The notes beneath the pieces are model-generated. The model had not been told where the DNA came from and searched no databases. It was given only the letters and a program-made list of their open reading frames with translations. From Craterostigma plantagineum (Eukaryota; Streptophyta; Magnoliopsida; Lamiales; Linderniaceae), in NCBI GenBank assembly GCA_027422505.1, contig JAPQWV010001570.1, positions 17,638 through 81,637 of the forward strand: DNA of 64,000 nucleotides, given 5' to 3'. The position numbers were made by a program, and so were the translations under genes. Below, piece after piece: positions 34,195 to 46,567 of this stretch. Numbering within the stretch: the first letter of the stretch is position 1; each line of letters starts with the position of its first letter.

Positions 34195-34620
34195 GGGGTT
34201 TTTACATATAATTACATATTTGGAAAAAACTTGTAATTTAGTACCCAATCAGGATTTTTTATATATAGGTACCTAACAGAATAAATTTTTTGCACATAGG
34301 TACCCGATCCCCTAAAGTACACCATACAACACATTTGGGTACCCTATATCAACACATTTGGGTACCCTAAATAACAGAAAATGGTACGACGTATGCTATT
34401 TTTAAGTACGCCCTATGTAACACACAGGTAGTCCCGTATGTACGACGTATGCTATATTTAGGTACCCTATATCAACACATTTCGGTACCCTATGTAACAG
34501 AAAATGGTACGACGTATGCTATAAACTGGTAAAATTAAATCGGGTATCTATTTGTAAAATTTTCTGAAATGGGTAGTTATGTGTAAAAATTTTATCCTAT
34601 TGGGTATTTTTCTATAGATT
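34195..34620. mobile_element. MITE-like element with internal direct repeats
   Basis: The two sides show an imperfect inverted similarity (TTTTTACATATAATTAC versus TTTTTACACATAACTAC inverted). Inside, TACGACGTATGCTAT occurs three times (about 34385, 34441, 34506) alternating with GGGTACCCTA-type words. Ends and target duplication are not resolved. Confidence 0.4.
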
Positions 34621-34679
34621 CACCTAATTATAATTGACATAAATTAGAAAATAGAAATGAATGGTTGGAAAAACTAAAA

Positions 34680-35267
34680 AGCGAAAATAGAGATTATCGA
34701 CTACAACTGCAGTCGGAAATAGTCGGTACATACCGACTACAATTGTAGTCGGACCTAGTCGGCGTTGTCGACTACGTGGCGACTAAACAATTATAACGAC
34801 AAGCTGTTTAGCGACTACAATTGTAGCGCTAAATTAGTCGCTAAATCAGTTCACCGACTACTTTTGCCTAGACCTGTCAAAAGGGGCCGGTGGGACGGGC
34901 CGGCCCGTAGCCCGCCAAAGCCCGCCCACTGGCGGGCCGCGGGCCCGGCGGGCTTAGCCCGCATAAATTAAAAAAATAAAAAAAAACCTGAAAATAAAAA
35001 ATATAAATAAAACATATATTTACTATCTTTCAACTTCAGAAAATATTAATTAATTTATCTTTTAATTTTATAAATTATAAAATATTACCAAAATAATATA
35101 AAAAATTATATAATTTATATAATATATTATAATTTATATATAAATATATATTTATCAATTAATATTATAATATTTATTATTGGCGGGCCGCGGGCAATAT
35201 TGCCAGCTCTACTTTTGCCTAACACTGACTACAATTTGTAGTCTGTAAAAACCAGTTTTATGTAGTG
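34680..35267. mobile_element. CACTA-type transposon end (right)
   Basis: Inverted, the end reads CACTACATAAAACTGG then TTTTTACAGAC, a standard CACTA terminus. The subterminal zone holds palindromic repeats of GACTACAATTGTAGTC, including a perfect 20-bp one, CCGACTACAATTGTAGTCGG, at 34733-34752. A hAT MITE (34869-35211) has inserted into it. Confidence 0.75.
34869..35211. mobile_element. hAT-type MITE, 343 bp, 8-bp TSD
   Basis: Perfect duplication CTTTTGCC (34861-34868 and 35212-35219). The ends read TAGACCTGTCAAAA and, inverted, TAGAGCTGGCAATA, followed by GC-rich GGGCCGCGGGC blocks around an AT-rich core. A relative lies at 62869-63350. Confidence 0.93.
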
Positions 35268-35449
35268 ACACCCGAGCGATGATGCTTTTTCTTATTGTCA
35301 TACATGTATTGAATCTGATTCCCGAGGCTGATACCGATGATCATGGAGTCAAAGAGGCGGGAGGTGGTGGCGGACACGGGCGAACCTAGCCAAGAAGGAT
35401 CCACCACAGCCACGATAACATCAGACACCTGAGTGAAACGCTCCAAAAT

Positions 35450-36010
35450 TTGGCTGTCGACCTCGAACTTGAACTTGGTAAGCCCACAAAAGATAATGCT
35501 TTATGTAAAATATATCATTTGAAATATCAATATAGAGTTGGTGGTAACTCTGGGTCTGGTGGTACGAGTTCAATGAAAAAGTATTTAGCTAGTTTTCACA
35601 AATTCAAATCGGTTACTCAGAACCATAGTGAGTATATAGAACATATAGACGTGCATACCTATAGGAATTTTGTTATCACTAGGGAATTTTCGAAGACGTC
35701 AGCAGTTAAGTTTTTTGTTATTTGTGAGGAACCATTTCGTATTGCAGAAAATGAAGGGTTTGTCAACTTCACCAGTTTGATACAACCGGGATTTCGTCAA
35801 GTTGGTCGCAAGACACTTAGGAAGTACGAGTTAGAAGCCTTCCAAGAATATCGATCCAACTTCGTTGTACCTCTATCCAACATATCATGTAGGGTGAGTT
35901 CAGTAAACGATGTTTGGACAAGTGGAGAGATAACATTAATCGCACCCAACACATATGCGCGTGCCTTGCTCCGGCATCATAATCGTAGTACCACTGCCAA
36001 TAAGCGTTGA
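35450..36010 (+). pseudogene. hAT transposase N-terminal relic (BED finger and following region)
   Basis: Frame with a degraded BED-finger tail (GTSSMKKYLASF) and the hAT region ICEEPFRIAENEGFVNF, QVGRKTLRKYE and SNISCRVSSVNDVWTS, which in ricesleeper/DAYSLEEPER-like transposases precedes the catalytic core. The catalytic domain and C-terminal dimerisation domain are absent. It lies directly outside the right CACTA end. Confidence 0.75.
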
Positions 36011-37045
36011 TAGTCATAGTAATTGCTGAGGCATTCATAGCAGCCCCCTTGTCTCCACTAGCCCAAACAACTTAACATTGGGCTTAAAATTCACAAACCG
36101 CATACATGTGGTTTCGTTTATTAAGACCCTGAACATTCCAACTTGCGATAGGTGTCATGTAACCAACGTGTTCCGGGCTACAATGCAGGGCCGATATTAG
36201 TTTAACACATCATCCTCACCAAGCATTTCAAGTACAACAGACGGGTTTGAAGTATGAGAACCAGTAGCAGGTCCTGTTGTTTCTTGCTGATGTTGCATCC
36301 ATCATTAGGTTGTGGCACTCTTCACGGCAACACTTCTTACCTTGCCTACCACCTTCCGCCACTCATACATGCCTTTTGATGGAGGCGCCGTCGATGTGTG
36401 TTTCACTACTTGTATTCAAGTTTCAGAAAGAATTTCTGGCGTTCATTACTCGACATCGCCATTATTTATACCCTGCTTCTTAGGAAGTGCTGCAAATTTA
36501 TTGAATACCGAAAAACAAATACTTAACTATTTGTAGAGCACATGGAACAAAAGTTGAATAAGTATTGGGAAATTTCTCAATTATTCACGGCTTGGTGGCT
36601 TTTACTCTAACCGACTTGTGGTAATTACACTTTCGAGTATTTCGAAACGTTTAGAAAGAGTGTTTGCGATCAAAACGTCAATTATACATAATCTCCAAGA
36701 ACATTTTTTTTTTATAGTTCATCGAAGTTGCGTGGTGGTTCGACAACCGAGCATGTGATTGAGGGAGTTACGGAGTCCGCTCCTTACGACTCATTGGATG
36801 TCCGTAGATGATTGAAGATGCAAAAGTCGAAAGCAAAATTGGTCGGAATAGCAAACTCAAATGAGATTCAACTTTATTTGAGTCACAATTTTCAAATCCG
36901 AAATGATTTGACATTCTTCTCAAATGCATCTGTTACTCGACGCTAACGGCAATGCTCGAGATGTGCTAGTCGTGCAAGGGTCAAGTGTTAGCTTCGAAAT
37001 CTATATTTTCCGGAAGTGTTACTCATTCTCTAGTCAGAATTGATT
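36011..37045. other. no feature recognised
   Basis: Mixed-composition DNA between the hAT relic and the foldback element. No convincing frame, repeat or RNA gene. Confidence 0.4.
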
Positions 37046-37849
37046 ATAAAATAGGGTAAATTCCCTATCAGTCCCCTTTCAAGTTTAAACTTCCTCTTAA
37101 ATACCCTTCGAATTTTTTCTTCCTGATCAATACCCATCTGCGAAAAGTTTCCTATTTAATACCACAAACATTGAAATTACGGAAATAACCTTTCTTTACA
37201 ATTGCAAAACAATTTTCAGAATATTATACCATGAGACGCGATTAATCTACCAACAAAAGATGTTATTATGCCACAGAAGAAATATACTATTTTACTAATA
37301 GACATAGTTATTATACCAAAAGTTGACATTATCATATCTAGTCAAATATAAGAGTATTATACCAATAGATGTCAAAATTATACTAAGAAATAAGAGTTAT
37401 CATACGAATTGATCTTTCTACATTATACCCACAAAGACGAAAATTATACCATCAAAATCCAAAATTTCACCAACAAAATATTCAAAAAATTGTACATAGA
37501 AATAGTTAGTTATACCATATGATATCAACATTATACCAGTAAATAATGTTATTTTAAGTTATTGTTAAATCTGAAATACTCAAATTATACCACAAAGACC
37601 GACAATTATACCAAAAAATACGAAAATTTAACCATAAAAGTATTCTGAAAATTATACCAGTAGAGCATAATATTATACCAACAAACTAATTTATTATATT
37701 ATGATGTTTCAATCCAATTTCTGACAATTATACTAACAGAAGTTGATATTATACCAACTGTTTCAGTTATTGTACTTAAAACACTATATATGAAATTATA
37801 CTCACAGACATCAACATTATACGAACAAGTCAACTAATTTAATTTCGTT

Positions 37850-39070
37850 GTATAAAATTAAAATAACAATTTATTGGTATAATAACGAAAATAGATGATA
37901 TAATCTCTTCAATTTCTGGTATAATAGCAAAATTAGTTGGTATAATCTCCAATTTTTCTGTATAAAATTAATATAACTATATTATTGGTATAATAGCGAA
38001 GAAAGATGGTATAATAACGAAAATATATGGTATAATTTTCACAATTTCTGTTATAATTGCAAAACTTAGTTGGTATATACTTCAACTTCGCTGTATAAAA
38101 TTAAAATAACAATATTTATTGGTACAATAACAAAAATAGATGGTATAATCTCCTCAATTTCTGGTATAATAGCAAAATTAGTTGGTATAATCTCCAATTT
38201 TTCTGTATAAAACTAATATAACTATATTTATTGGTATAATAACGAAGAAAGGTGGTATAATAACGAAAATATATGGTATAATTTTCACAACTTCTGGTAT
38301 AATTGCAAAAATTAGGTGGTATATAATTCAATTTCGCTGTATAAAATTAAAATAACAATATTTATTGGTATAATAACGAAAATAGATGGTATAATCTCCT
38401 CAATTTCTGGTATAACAGCAAAATTAGTTGGTATAATCTCCAATTTTTTGTATAAAATTAATATAACTATATTTATTGGTATAATAACGAAGAAATGTGG
38501 TATAATAACGAAATAAATATATGGTATAATTTTCACAATTTCTGGTATAATTGCAAAAATTAGTTGGTATATAATTCAATTTCGCAGTATAAAATTAAAA
38601 TAATAATATTTATTGGTATAATAACGAAAATAGATGGTATAATCTCCTCAATTTCTGGAATAATAGCAAAATTAGTTGGTATAATCTCCAATTTTTCTGT
38701 ATAAAATTAATATAACTATATTTATTGGTATAATAACGAAGAAAGGTGGTATAACAACGAAAATATATGGTATAATTTTCACAACTTCTGGTATAATTGC
38801 AAAAATTAGCTGGTATATAATTTAATTTCGCTGTATAAATTAAAATAACAATATTTATTGGTATAATAACGAAAATAGATGGTATAATCTCCTCAATTTC
38901 TGGTATAATAGCCAAATTAGTTGGTATAATCTCCAATTTTTCTGTATAAAATTAATAAAACTATATTTATTGGTATAATAACGAAGAAATGTGGTATAAT
39001 AACGAAAATATATGGTATAATTTTCACAACTTCTGGTATAATTGCAAAAATTAGTTGGTATATAATTCAA
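37850..39070 (+). repeat. left arm: about five 245-bp units
   Basis: Each unit has about nine GGTATAAT/GGTATATA words at 21-bp steps and two 28-bp AT-rich steps with GTATAAAATTAA. The units are highly similar but carry scattered indels. Confidence 0.9.
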
Positions 39071-39850
39071 TTTCTGGTCTAACGAATTATACTAGTACCA
39101 ATATATAATTAAAACACGTCGTGAAAGGAACATCATAAATTGATTGATTGATTGATTGATGAACGTATTTCATATGTTGAGTCAACTAGTTTCAGAATAA
39201 GATGTCGACCATATGTGATATGATTCGACTGATATACAAATCAAAGGATAGAAACGATTCTGCATTTCGACCAATTTACAGTGAATCCATCATTGACAAA
39301 AGCATATTGACAGTGAATGAAACATACCAACTGCCATCGAAGAACATAGTTCGTTGTTTTCTACTTGATCCAAATTTACAATTGGTATAATCTTCGTATG
39401 TTGAGCATTGCATTGGCGACGATTGCATTAGTTCTACCAAATTATTAGTTCGATCGAGCATTGCATTGCATTAGTTCTACCAAATTATTAGTTCGATCGA
39501 ATATAATAGTTGAAACGATTGTTTTATAGCAAGAGTGAAAGCCTATGTATAACAATCAAGTTTGTTTGCTAAAGAATATAGTTATAATTCCTTGATGTTG
39601 GTATAACAGTCAAGTTCAACACTGATGCCCTCGAAGAAACATTATAAACACTGCAATTCTACTAGAAATATAGTTCAACACTGATGCCAATCGTTCAACA
39701 CTGCAATCATCGATGTTGGTATAACAAACAAGTTCAACAATTGTCCTAAAGAAGATAGTTATTATTCCTTAATGATAAGTTCAACATAATAACATCGAAC
39801 CAACTTGAAAAGAATATAGTTATAATTCCTTAATGATAAGTTCAGCACAA
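39070..39850. other. central region of the foldback element
   Basis: Sequence not made of the 245-bp units. Contains (GATT)n at 39140-39161 and a 43-bp tandem duplication at 39423-39500. A 62-codon frame at 39202-39390 has no recognisable domain. The right part (39550-39850) has scattered GTTCAACA/GGTATAAC words. Confidence 0.6.
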
Positions 39851-41830
39851 TACCATCTATTTCATTATTATACCAATAAATATTGTTATTTTAATTTTAT
39901 ACAGCAAAATTGAATTATATACCAACTAATTTTTGCAATTATACCAGAAATTGTGAAAATTATACCATATATTTTCGTTATTATACCATCTTTCTTCGTC
40001 ATTATACTACATAGTTATATTAATTTTATACAGAAAAATTGGAGATTATACCAACTAATTTTGCTATTATACCAGAAATTAAGAAGATTATACCATCTAT
40101 TTTCGTTATTATACCAATAAATATTGTTAGTTTAATTTTATACAGCGAATTTGAATTATTTACCAACTAATTTTTGCTATTATACCAGAAGTTGTGAAAA
40201 TTATACCATATATTTTCGTTATTATACCATCTTTCTTCGTTATTATACCAATAAATATAGTTATATTAATTTTATACAGAAAAATTGGAGATTATACCAA
40301 CTAATTTTGCTATTCTACCAGAAATTGAGGATATTATACCATCTATTTCGTTATTATACCAATAAATATTGTTATTTTAATTTTATACAGCAAAATTGAA
40401 TTATATACCAACTAATTTTTGCAATTATACCAGAATTTGTGAAAATTATACCATATATTTTCGTTATTATACCACATTTCTTCGTTATTATACCACTAAA
40501 TATAGTTATATTAATTTTATACAGAAAAATTGGAGATTATACCAACTAATTTTGCTATTCTACCAGAAATTGAGGAGATTATACCATCTATTTTCGTATT
40601 ATACCAATAAATATTGTTATTTTAATTTTATACTGCGAAATTGAATTATATACCAACTAATTTTTGCAATTATATCAGAATTTGTGAAAATTATACCATA
40701 TATTTTCGTTATTCTACCACCTTTCTTCGTCATTATACCACTAAATATAGTTATATTAATTTTATACAGAAAAATTGGAGATTATACCAACTAATTTTGC
40801 TATTCTACCAGAAATTGAGGAGATTATACCATCTATTTTCGTTATTATACCAATAAATATTGTTATTTTAATTTTATACTACGAAATTGAATTATATACC
40901 AACTAATTTTTTGCAATTATACCAGAATTTGTGAAAATTATACCATATATTTTCGTTATTATACCACCTTTCTTCGTTATTATACCACTAAATATAGTTA
41001 TATTAATTTTATACAGAAAAATTGGAGATTATACCAACTAATTTTGCTATTCTACCAGAAATTGGGGAGATTATACCATCTATTTTCGTTATTATACCAA
41101 TAAATATTGTTATTTTAATTTTATACTGCGAATTGAATTATATACCAACTAATTTTTGCAATTATACCAGAAATTGTGAAAATTTACCGTATATTTTCGT
41201 TATTATACCACCTTTCTTCGTTATTATACCAATAAATATAGTTATATTAATTTATACATAAAAATTGGAGATTATACCAACTAATTTTGCTATTATATCA
41301 GAAATTGAGGAGATTATACCATCTATTTTCGTATTATACAAATAAATATTGTTATTTTAATTTTATAAAGCGAAATTGAATTATATACCAACTATATTTT
41401 TCCAATTATAACATAAATTGTGAAAATTATACCATATATTTTCGTTATTATACAATCTTTCTTCGTTATTATACAATCTTTCTTCGTTATTATACCAATA
41501 AATATAGTTATATTAATTTTATACAGAAAAATTGGAGACTATACCAACTAATTTCTCTATTATAACAGAAATTAGGGAGATTATACCATCTATTTTCGTT
41601 ACTATACCAATAAATATTGTTATTTTAATTTTATACAGCGAAATTGAACTATATACCAACTAATTTTTGCAATTATACCAGAAATTGTGAAAATTATACC
41701 ATATATTTTCGTTGTTATACCATCTTTCTTCGTTATTATACCAATAAATATTGTTATATTAATTTTATACAGCAAAATTGGAGATTATACCAACTAATTT
41801 TGCTATTATACTAGAAACTGAGTAAATTAT
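39850..41830 (-). repeat. right arm: about eight 245-bp units, inverted
   Basis: The reverse complement of the left arm consensus. It can pair with it over more than 1 kb. Open frames of 71-82 codons recur at 245-bp spacing (40151, 40396, 40641), which fixes the period. Confidence 0.9.
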
Positions 41831-42623
41831 ACCATAATAATTAGGTCCTCTAATTGTAAAATAATCTTGTGTATGGGTAGGATAACCAATTGTGTTAGTA
41901 TAATTAGATCTTTTATTGGTATAATAATTGTTAAAATCATTCAGTATTTGTTGGTATAATAACCAAAACTGTTGGTATACCGTATCATGTGTTGGTATAT
42001 TTATATGCACATTTAGTCAAATATATGGTGGTATAATAAACAAGTTTTTTGGTGCGATGTTATACAATGTAATTCGGGTAGAATAGCTAAAACAGTTGGT
42101 ATAATGCGATCTTTTGTTGGTATAATAGTAAAAAATTGAATGGAAAAATAATAATATAAAAATGAATTTATTGGTATAATAATTGAATTTATTGGTATAA
42201 TTATTTAAATATTTGTTGGTATAATATTCCCTTTTGTTGGTATAATATCTGTCGTTCGTGGTATGATGTACAAAGATTATTTCATATATAAAAATTATAA
42301 TAACACTATTTGTTGGTATAATAATAATAACAATTGGTATAATAATTTTAAATTTGACTTGGTATAAAAATTGAAACAATTGGTATAATATCTATTTTTA
42401 TTGGTGGAATTATATGTCGATTTTGGGTATAGTTAGTTGTTTTCATGGTATAATACCTTCTACATGTGATGTAATAATCTGAAAGTTTTTTAAATCCTTA
42501 AGGAAGGGTTATTTTCGTCTTTTCAAGCATTTTGGGTATTAAATATGAAACTTTTAACAGAAGGGGTATTTAAAGGAAGTTTAAACTTTAAGTGGGACTG
42601 ATAAGGAATTTACCCTATAAAAT

Positions 42624-43233
42624 ATTAAATTATTTGAAGATGTATGTTAAAGCTGACATTATACAAATATGAATCCCTGGATTGTTTTGACCTTTAAAAG
42701 AACTTCTCCTTAAAATAATTAGCCACCAAACAATCATAATAGTTTGTCTTATCAAATAACTAGATGTTTCCTTTGTCCGATGTTGGTTTCTTATTCCCAT
42801 CTCTGTGTATGAATGCAAGACCGCTCCTCGAGTTCAGTGGGAAGGAACGTTCTTGAATCAAGTTATAGCAATGTGTTATTAAAAAAAAAAAAAGACATAC
42901 TACATGGTATAATAAGTACTTTACCGGATGAATTGAGATGGAAAGTCCATTGCCGGATGTTGAATTGGTAATAAGATGAAAAACTCGACTCCAAGAATTT
43001 GTACCTTGCTACAAAACTTTTAGAAATAAAGACGATGATATTGCACTTCGGAATGTGTTATGGTCATTCATGTGAGGAATACACCAATTTTGAGGCTTGA
43101 AAAAACTAAATATTTTTAATAGCAGGAATAGTATTTTTATGTGCATCTTCCGGATTTATTTCATCCACGTGTAGTTTTTAACTTCCGTATTTTTAATGTA
43201 ATAAGAAGTACAACATTTTCTATTTGGATTAGG
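42624..43233. other. no feature recognised
   Basis: AT-rich spacer. An A-run lies at 42882-42893. No gene seen. Confidence 0.4.
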
Positions 43234-43242
43234 ATTTTGCAT

Positions 43243-43773
43243 AGGGAGAACGGCACTTTTGGTCCCCAATGGTTGGGTCATGGCCATTTTCGGTCCCCAT
43301 ATTCCGAGATAACACTTTTAGTCCCCAATGTTACCGATTTTGAACGTTTTTGTTCTCTCGATTAATTTGATCGTTAATTTAGACAAAATTTAACATGTGG
43401 GAGCTCATGATCTCCCTTTACTCGACGTAAAACTTCATAACACATCTTCTTCTACGATTTAAATGCACACGAATATCATTGTACATCACATTTAGGAAAT
43501 GATCGATAACATTAAAAATGAGTTACATATGATATGTAATGATGCTCACGTGCGTTTTGGTTGAAGAATATGATGATTCATGATGTGTTAAGTCCAATTT
43601 AAGGAGATCATGTGCTCTCAAGTGTTAAATTTCATCTAAATCAGCGATTAAGTTAATTGAGAGATCAAAACCATCCAAAATCGGTAACATTGGCGACTAA
43701 AAGTATTACCTCGGAACATGGAGGACCGAAAATGCCCATGGGCCACATTGTGGACCAAAAATGTCGTCCGCCC
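43243..43773. mobile_element. MULE-like MITE with long TIRs, about 531 bp
   Basis: The two ends are inverted copies of a roughly 150-bp repeat (CACTTTTGGTCC / CATTTTTGGTCC, CCGATTTTGAACG / CCGATTTTGGATG). Probable 9-bp duplication ATTTTGCAT / ATTTTGTGT (43234-43242, 43774-43782; 7 of 9 match). No coding capacity. Confidence 0.8.
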
Positions 43774-43782
43774 ATTTTGTGT

Positions 43783-44447
43783 ATATGAGTTCTTTGAATG
43801 AAACTTTTGGGCGACGAAATCTATGGAGCTCGTATACTCTATAGTCAGTGTCATATCGATAGAGGAACTGATTCTTTCATCCCCGAGTACAGACTTTATT
43901 CAGATATAATCCCAACCACGTAAAACATGTTCATTATATCCCTCAAAGGTTAAGTATTTATAGCCACCGTTCGAAACTAAACGCATTCTTCTATGCCAAA
44001 AATCAAGAGGTCATTCGAGCGTTACGTGGCGTAACAATATGCAACAAACAAGTTTCATGAGTATCAACAGGCAAAGTAACAACCTAATGAATAGATCTAT
44101 CATTGCATACCCAGGCACTTAAATGTGCTGTTACCTCAATAAGGTAATTGCAGTAACTTAAATTTAAAACTACACTACGATGCTATAAAGTACTAAGTGA
44201 ACCTCACGCATATTCATAAGCAGCATATCCATTCAAAATCAGACAAAAGCCGATACGGAAAGCGCCCGACTACAACAGGCATAGATGATCATAATAGATA
44301 GGTTCGTTCAATTAACAACAGTACCCGCACTTGGCTTATTATTAAAAGCATTCAGTCTGCTTTTTTAAGACAAAACACAATAAAACCTGACAGAAGCACT
44401 TTGAAAAATCTCTCTGACCCTGAAAAATCTCTTACCTCATCAACTAC
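43783..44447. other. no separate gene; includes the aldolase 3' flank
   Basis: The last few hundred bases upstream of 44448 are the likely 3' UTR of the aldolase gene (minus strand). No other feature seen. Confidence 0.4.
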
Positions 44448-46177
44448 TCAGTACTTGTAGTCACTGACATGAAGACTCTCGGAAGCGCCCTCAGCCAGCG
44501 ACGCACCTCCCTCATAAGTCCCCAGCGTAGCCTCAGAGTTAGCCTTGCACCTCGCAAGGAAAGCCTTTTGAGCATTAGGAATGTTCTCCTCCTTACCCGA
44601 CCAAGCCTTGAGCATACTCTGCTGAAGAGCACGCCCGAACGAAAAGGTAAGAGTCCACGGCTTCTTCGCCTTGAGCTTATTCATCGCGTTGAGGTTCTTA
44701 GTAGCCTCTTCCTCGCTCTGACCGCCCGATAAGAAGACCACGGCCGGCACAGCAGCGGGCATCGTCCTCTGCAAGGCCCGAACGGTGTACTCGGCCACCA
44801 CCTCGGGCGCCACCTTGGCAGACTCAGAGCCAGGGGTGACCATGTTGGGCTTGAGGAGTGTGCCCTCGAGGAGGACGTGGTGGTCGTTCAGTGCCTTGTA
44901 GCACGCGGCAAGGACTCGCTCGGTCACGTCAGCACATTTGTTTATGTCGTGGGGCCCATCGACGAGGATCTCGGGCTCGACGATTGGGACGAGGCCGTTC
45001 TCCTGGCATATGATTGCGTATCGGGCCAAGCCGTTGGCGTTCTCGTTGATGGCCAGCTGGGAAGGCTCGTTGGGACCGATCTTCAGAACGGCCCTCCACT
45101 TGGCGAAGCGGGCCCCGGCGGCGTAGTACTGCTGGCACCGCTGGGCAAGCCCGTCGAGCCCCTGGGTTGTGGTCTCCCCGTTGGTCCCGGCGAGCTCGAC
45201 CGTTCCCTTGTCGACTTTGATGCCGGGGAGAACACCGCCTTCTTTGAGGACGTCGACGAACGGTTTCCCTGACAGTCAAGAAAAAATTTAACGCAAAGTT
45301 ATCCAAGAGCAAGCAAACAAATGAAGACATGTACATATACACATGCTATAGTAAAAATATTTGATACCTGCAGCAGTTTTCTGATAGAGAGTCTCCTCGA
45401 AGAGGATAACTCCGCTGAGGTACTGAAGAGCGCCGGGCGTGGTGAAGAGAAGCTCACGAAGGGCTCTCCGATTGTTTTCGACGTTCTCGACGTTGATGCT
45501 CGACAAACGCTTCCCTATCGTACCAGTGGATTCATCAGCAGCTAGGATACCCTTACCAGGCGTACCAATGTAAGCAGCATTGGCAATGAGTTCATCTGCC
45601 AAAATTAAACACAAACAAGATTTTGATTTTTTTTTTTTACGAAAGAGAGAGCATGGCCATATCAGAATCAGTTCACCCATGAATGCTTAAGCTCGTAAGG
45701 ACATCTTGGAAAAGCTTAAACAACATCAAACAAGAAGATCTCGGGCATTAAAACAGCGATTAACGAGTACAATGATATTGAAGGTTATCAATCAATCATT
45801 TTCATACGAGATTTCCAATAAGTCCAGCTTACAAGACGAGATCTACATATGTCATGCGATAACTAACGGAGCAAAGGAGATCTGCTCTCAGATCTTGTCT
45901 GGGCAGCGACGTAGGTATAAAAATGTAATAACAAACGGCAAAATACTAAACTTTCCCAATCAGCATAAAAAAAATCCAGATCTTACATATTAAACCACTA
46001 AAAATGTGAAAAATTCTGTAGATCTACAGCGAAAAACAGAGGCTCCAACAGAATCACGCCCAATTGCAATGAAACAAACAAAGTTTACACACTTCAAAGT
46101 TACACCGTACACCTTTCACATGAAACGATACGAGAAAAGATATAATTACCTGCGTATTTCCCCTTGTAGCAAGACAT
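44448..46177 (-). CDS. FBA: fructose-bisphosphate aldolase, class I, cytosolic type
   Basis: Glycolytic/gluconeogenic enzyme cleaving fructose 1,6-bisphosphate to DHAP and glyceraldehyde 3-phosphate. Exons (minus): 46177-46150, 45595-45368, 45268-44448, all with GT/AG borders, joining to 1077 nt and 358 residues, the usual length for plant cytosolic aldolases. It starts MSCYKGKYA with no transit peptide. Signatures: [20 protein letters not shown] near the N-terminus, the Schiff-base lysine in [23 protein letters not shown], and a C-terminal tyrosine (DYKY) important for activity. No lesion seen. Introns are 554 and 99 bp. High GC of the large exon contrasts with its surroundings. Confidence 0.97.
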
Positions 46178-46300
46178 GGCTTTGTTGTCGCTGAAATGAG
46201 ACGGCGAAGAAAACAAGAAATGGAGGCGAAGCGTACAGAGAAAGCAGTGTGTTAGGTGTGACGAGAAAATGAGTTGGCGTGCGGCTTTTTATAGAATATA
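46178..46300 (-). promoter_or_regulatory. aldolase core promoter and 5' UTR
   Basis: A minus-strand TATAAAAA at 46286-46293 lies about 110 bp before the start codon. The transcript probably starts near 46260. Confidence 0.6.
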
Positions 46301-46567
46301 ATTGGGATCGTAGATATTAACGGGTTAATGACGGAATTATCGATTAATTTTCACCAATAAATTCAATTATTATATTGCTCTGTACGTTTTGTGAATATGA
46401 AGTCTTACCCTTTATTATTAGAAATCGCAATATGTTATTATATATACACATTAATAATCTATATTTGGTGATCTACAAGTAGCCAACATTAGAGCTGCAC
46501 TAGGCATGTGAAATGATGTCATGATTCCCAGATACCAACAAAATTGTATCATCTATACTATTTATTC

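Larger units (their letters stand above)
37053..42616. mobile_element. giant foldback-type element with nested tandem repeats
   Basis: The ends are inverted repeats of about 120 bp (AGGGTAAATTCC ... inverted at 42616), flanked by ATAAAAT (37046-37052 and 42617-42623). Inside: a degenerate outer array with ATTATACC words (37200-37840), an array with GGTATAAT words in about 245-bp units (37850-39070), a mostly unique centre (39070-39850), the same 245-bp units inverted (39850-41830) and an outer array with GGTATAAT (41840-42470). Within each unit GGTATAAT recurs every 21 bp. No transposase frame. Short frames in the arrays arise from the repeat. It is either a foldback or MULE-derived non-autonomous element. 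Confidence 0.85.

Noticed and set aside
39202..39390. Small frame in the centre of the foldback element as a transposase remnant
   Set aside because: Only 62 codons, low-complexity surroundings, no catalytic motif.
38116..41261. Recurring frames of 66-108 codons with heptad-like IIPxxxx or YTNKYSY patterns
   Set aside because: The 21-bp period keeps any frame open and makes periodic peptides. Frames occur on both strands and start at non-ATG codons.
37850..41830. Regular short repeats resembling a CRISPR array
   Set aside because: The spacers are themselves repeated in every 245-bp unit, both orientations occur, and the DNA is plant nuclear. It is a tandem-repeat foldback structure.
37850..42470. 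Many TATAAT words that look like bacterial -10 boxes
   Set aside because: They are part of the repeated GGTATAAT word; no -35 partner and wrong kind of organism.
43141..43854. Frames of about 70 codons at 43.1-43.9 kb
   Set aside because: They fall in the two inverted arms of the MULE-like MITE and mirror each other.
44469..45545. Open frames opposite the aldolase exons
   Set aside because: Antisense shadows of a GC-rich, well-supported coding exon.
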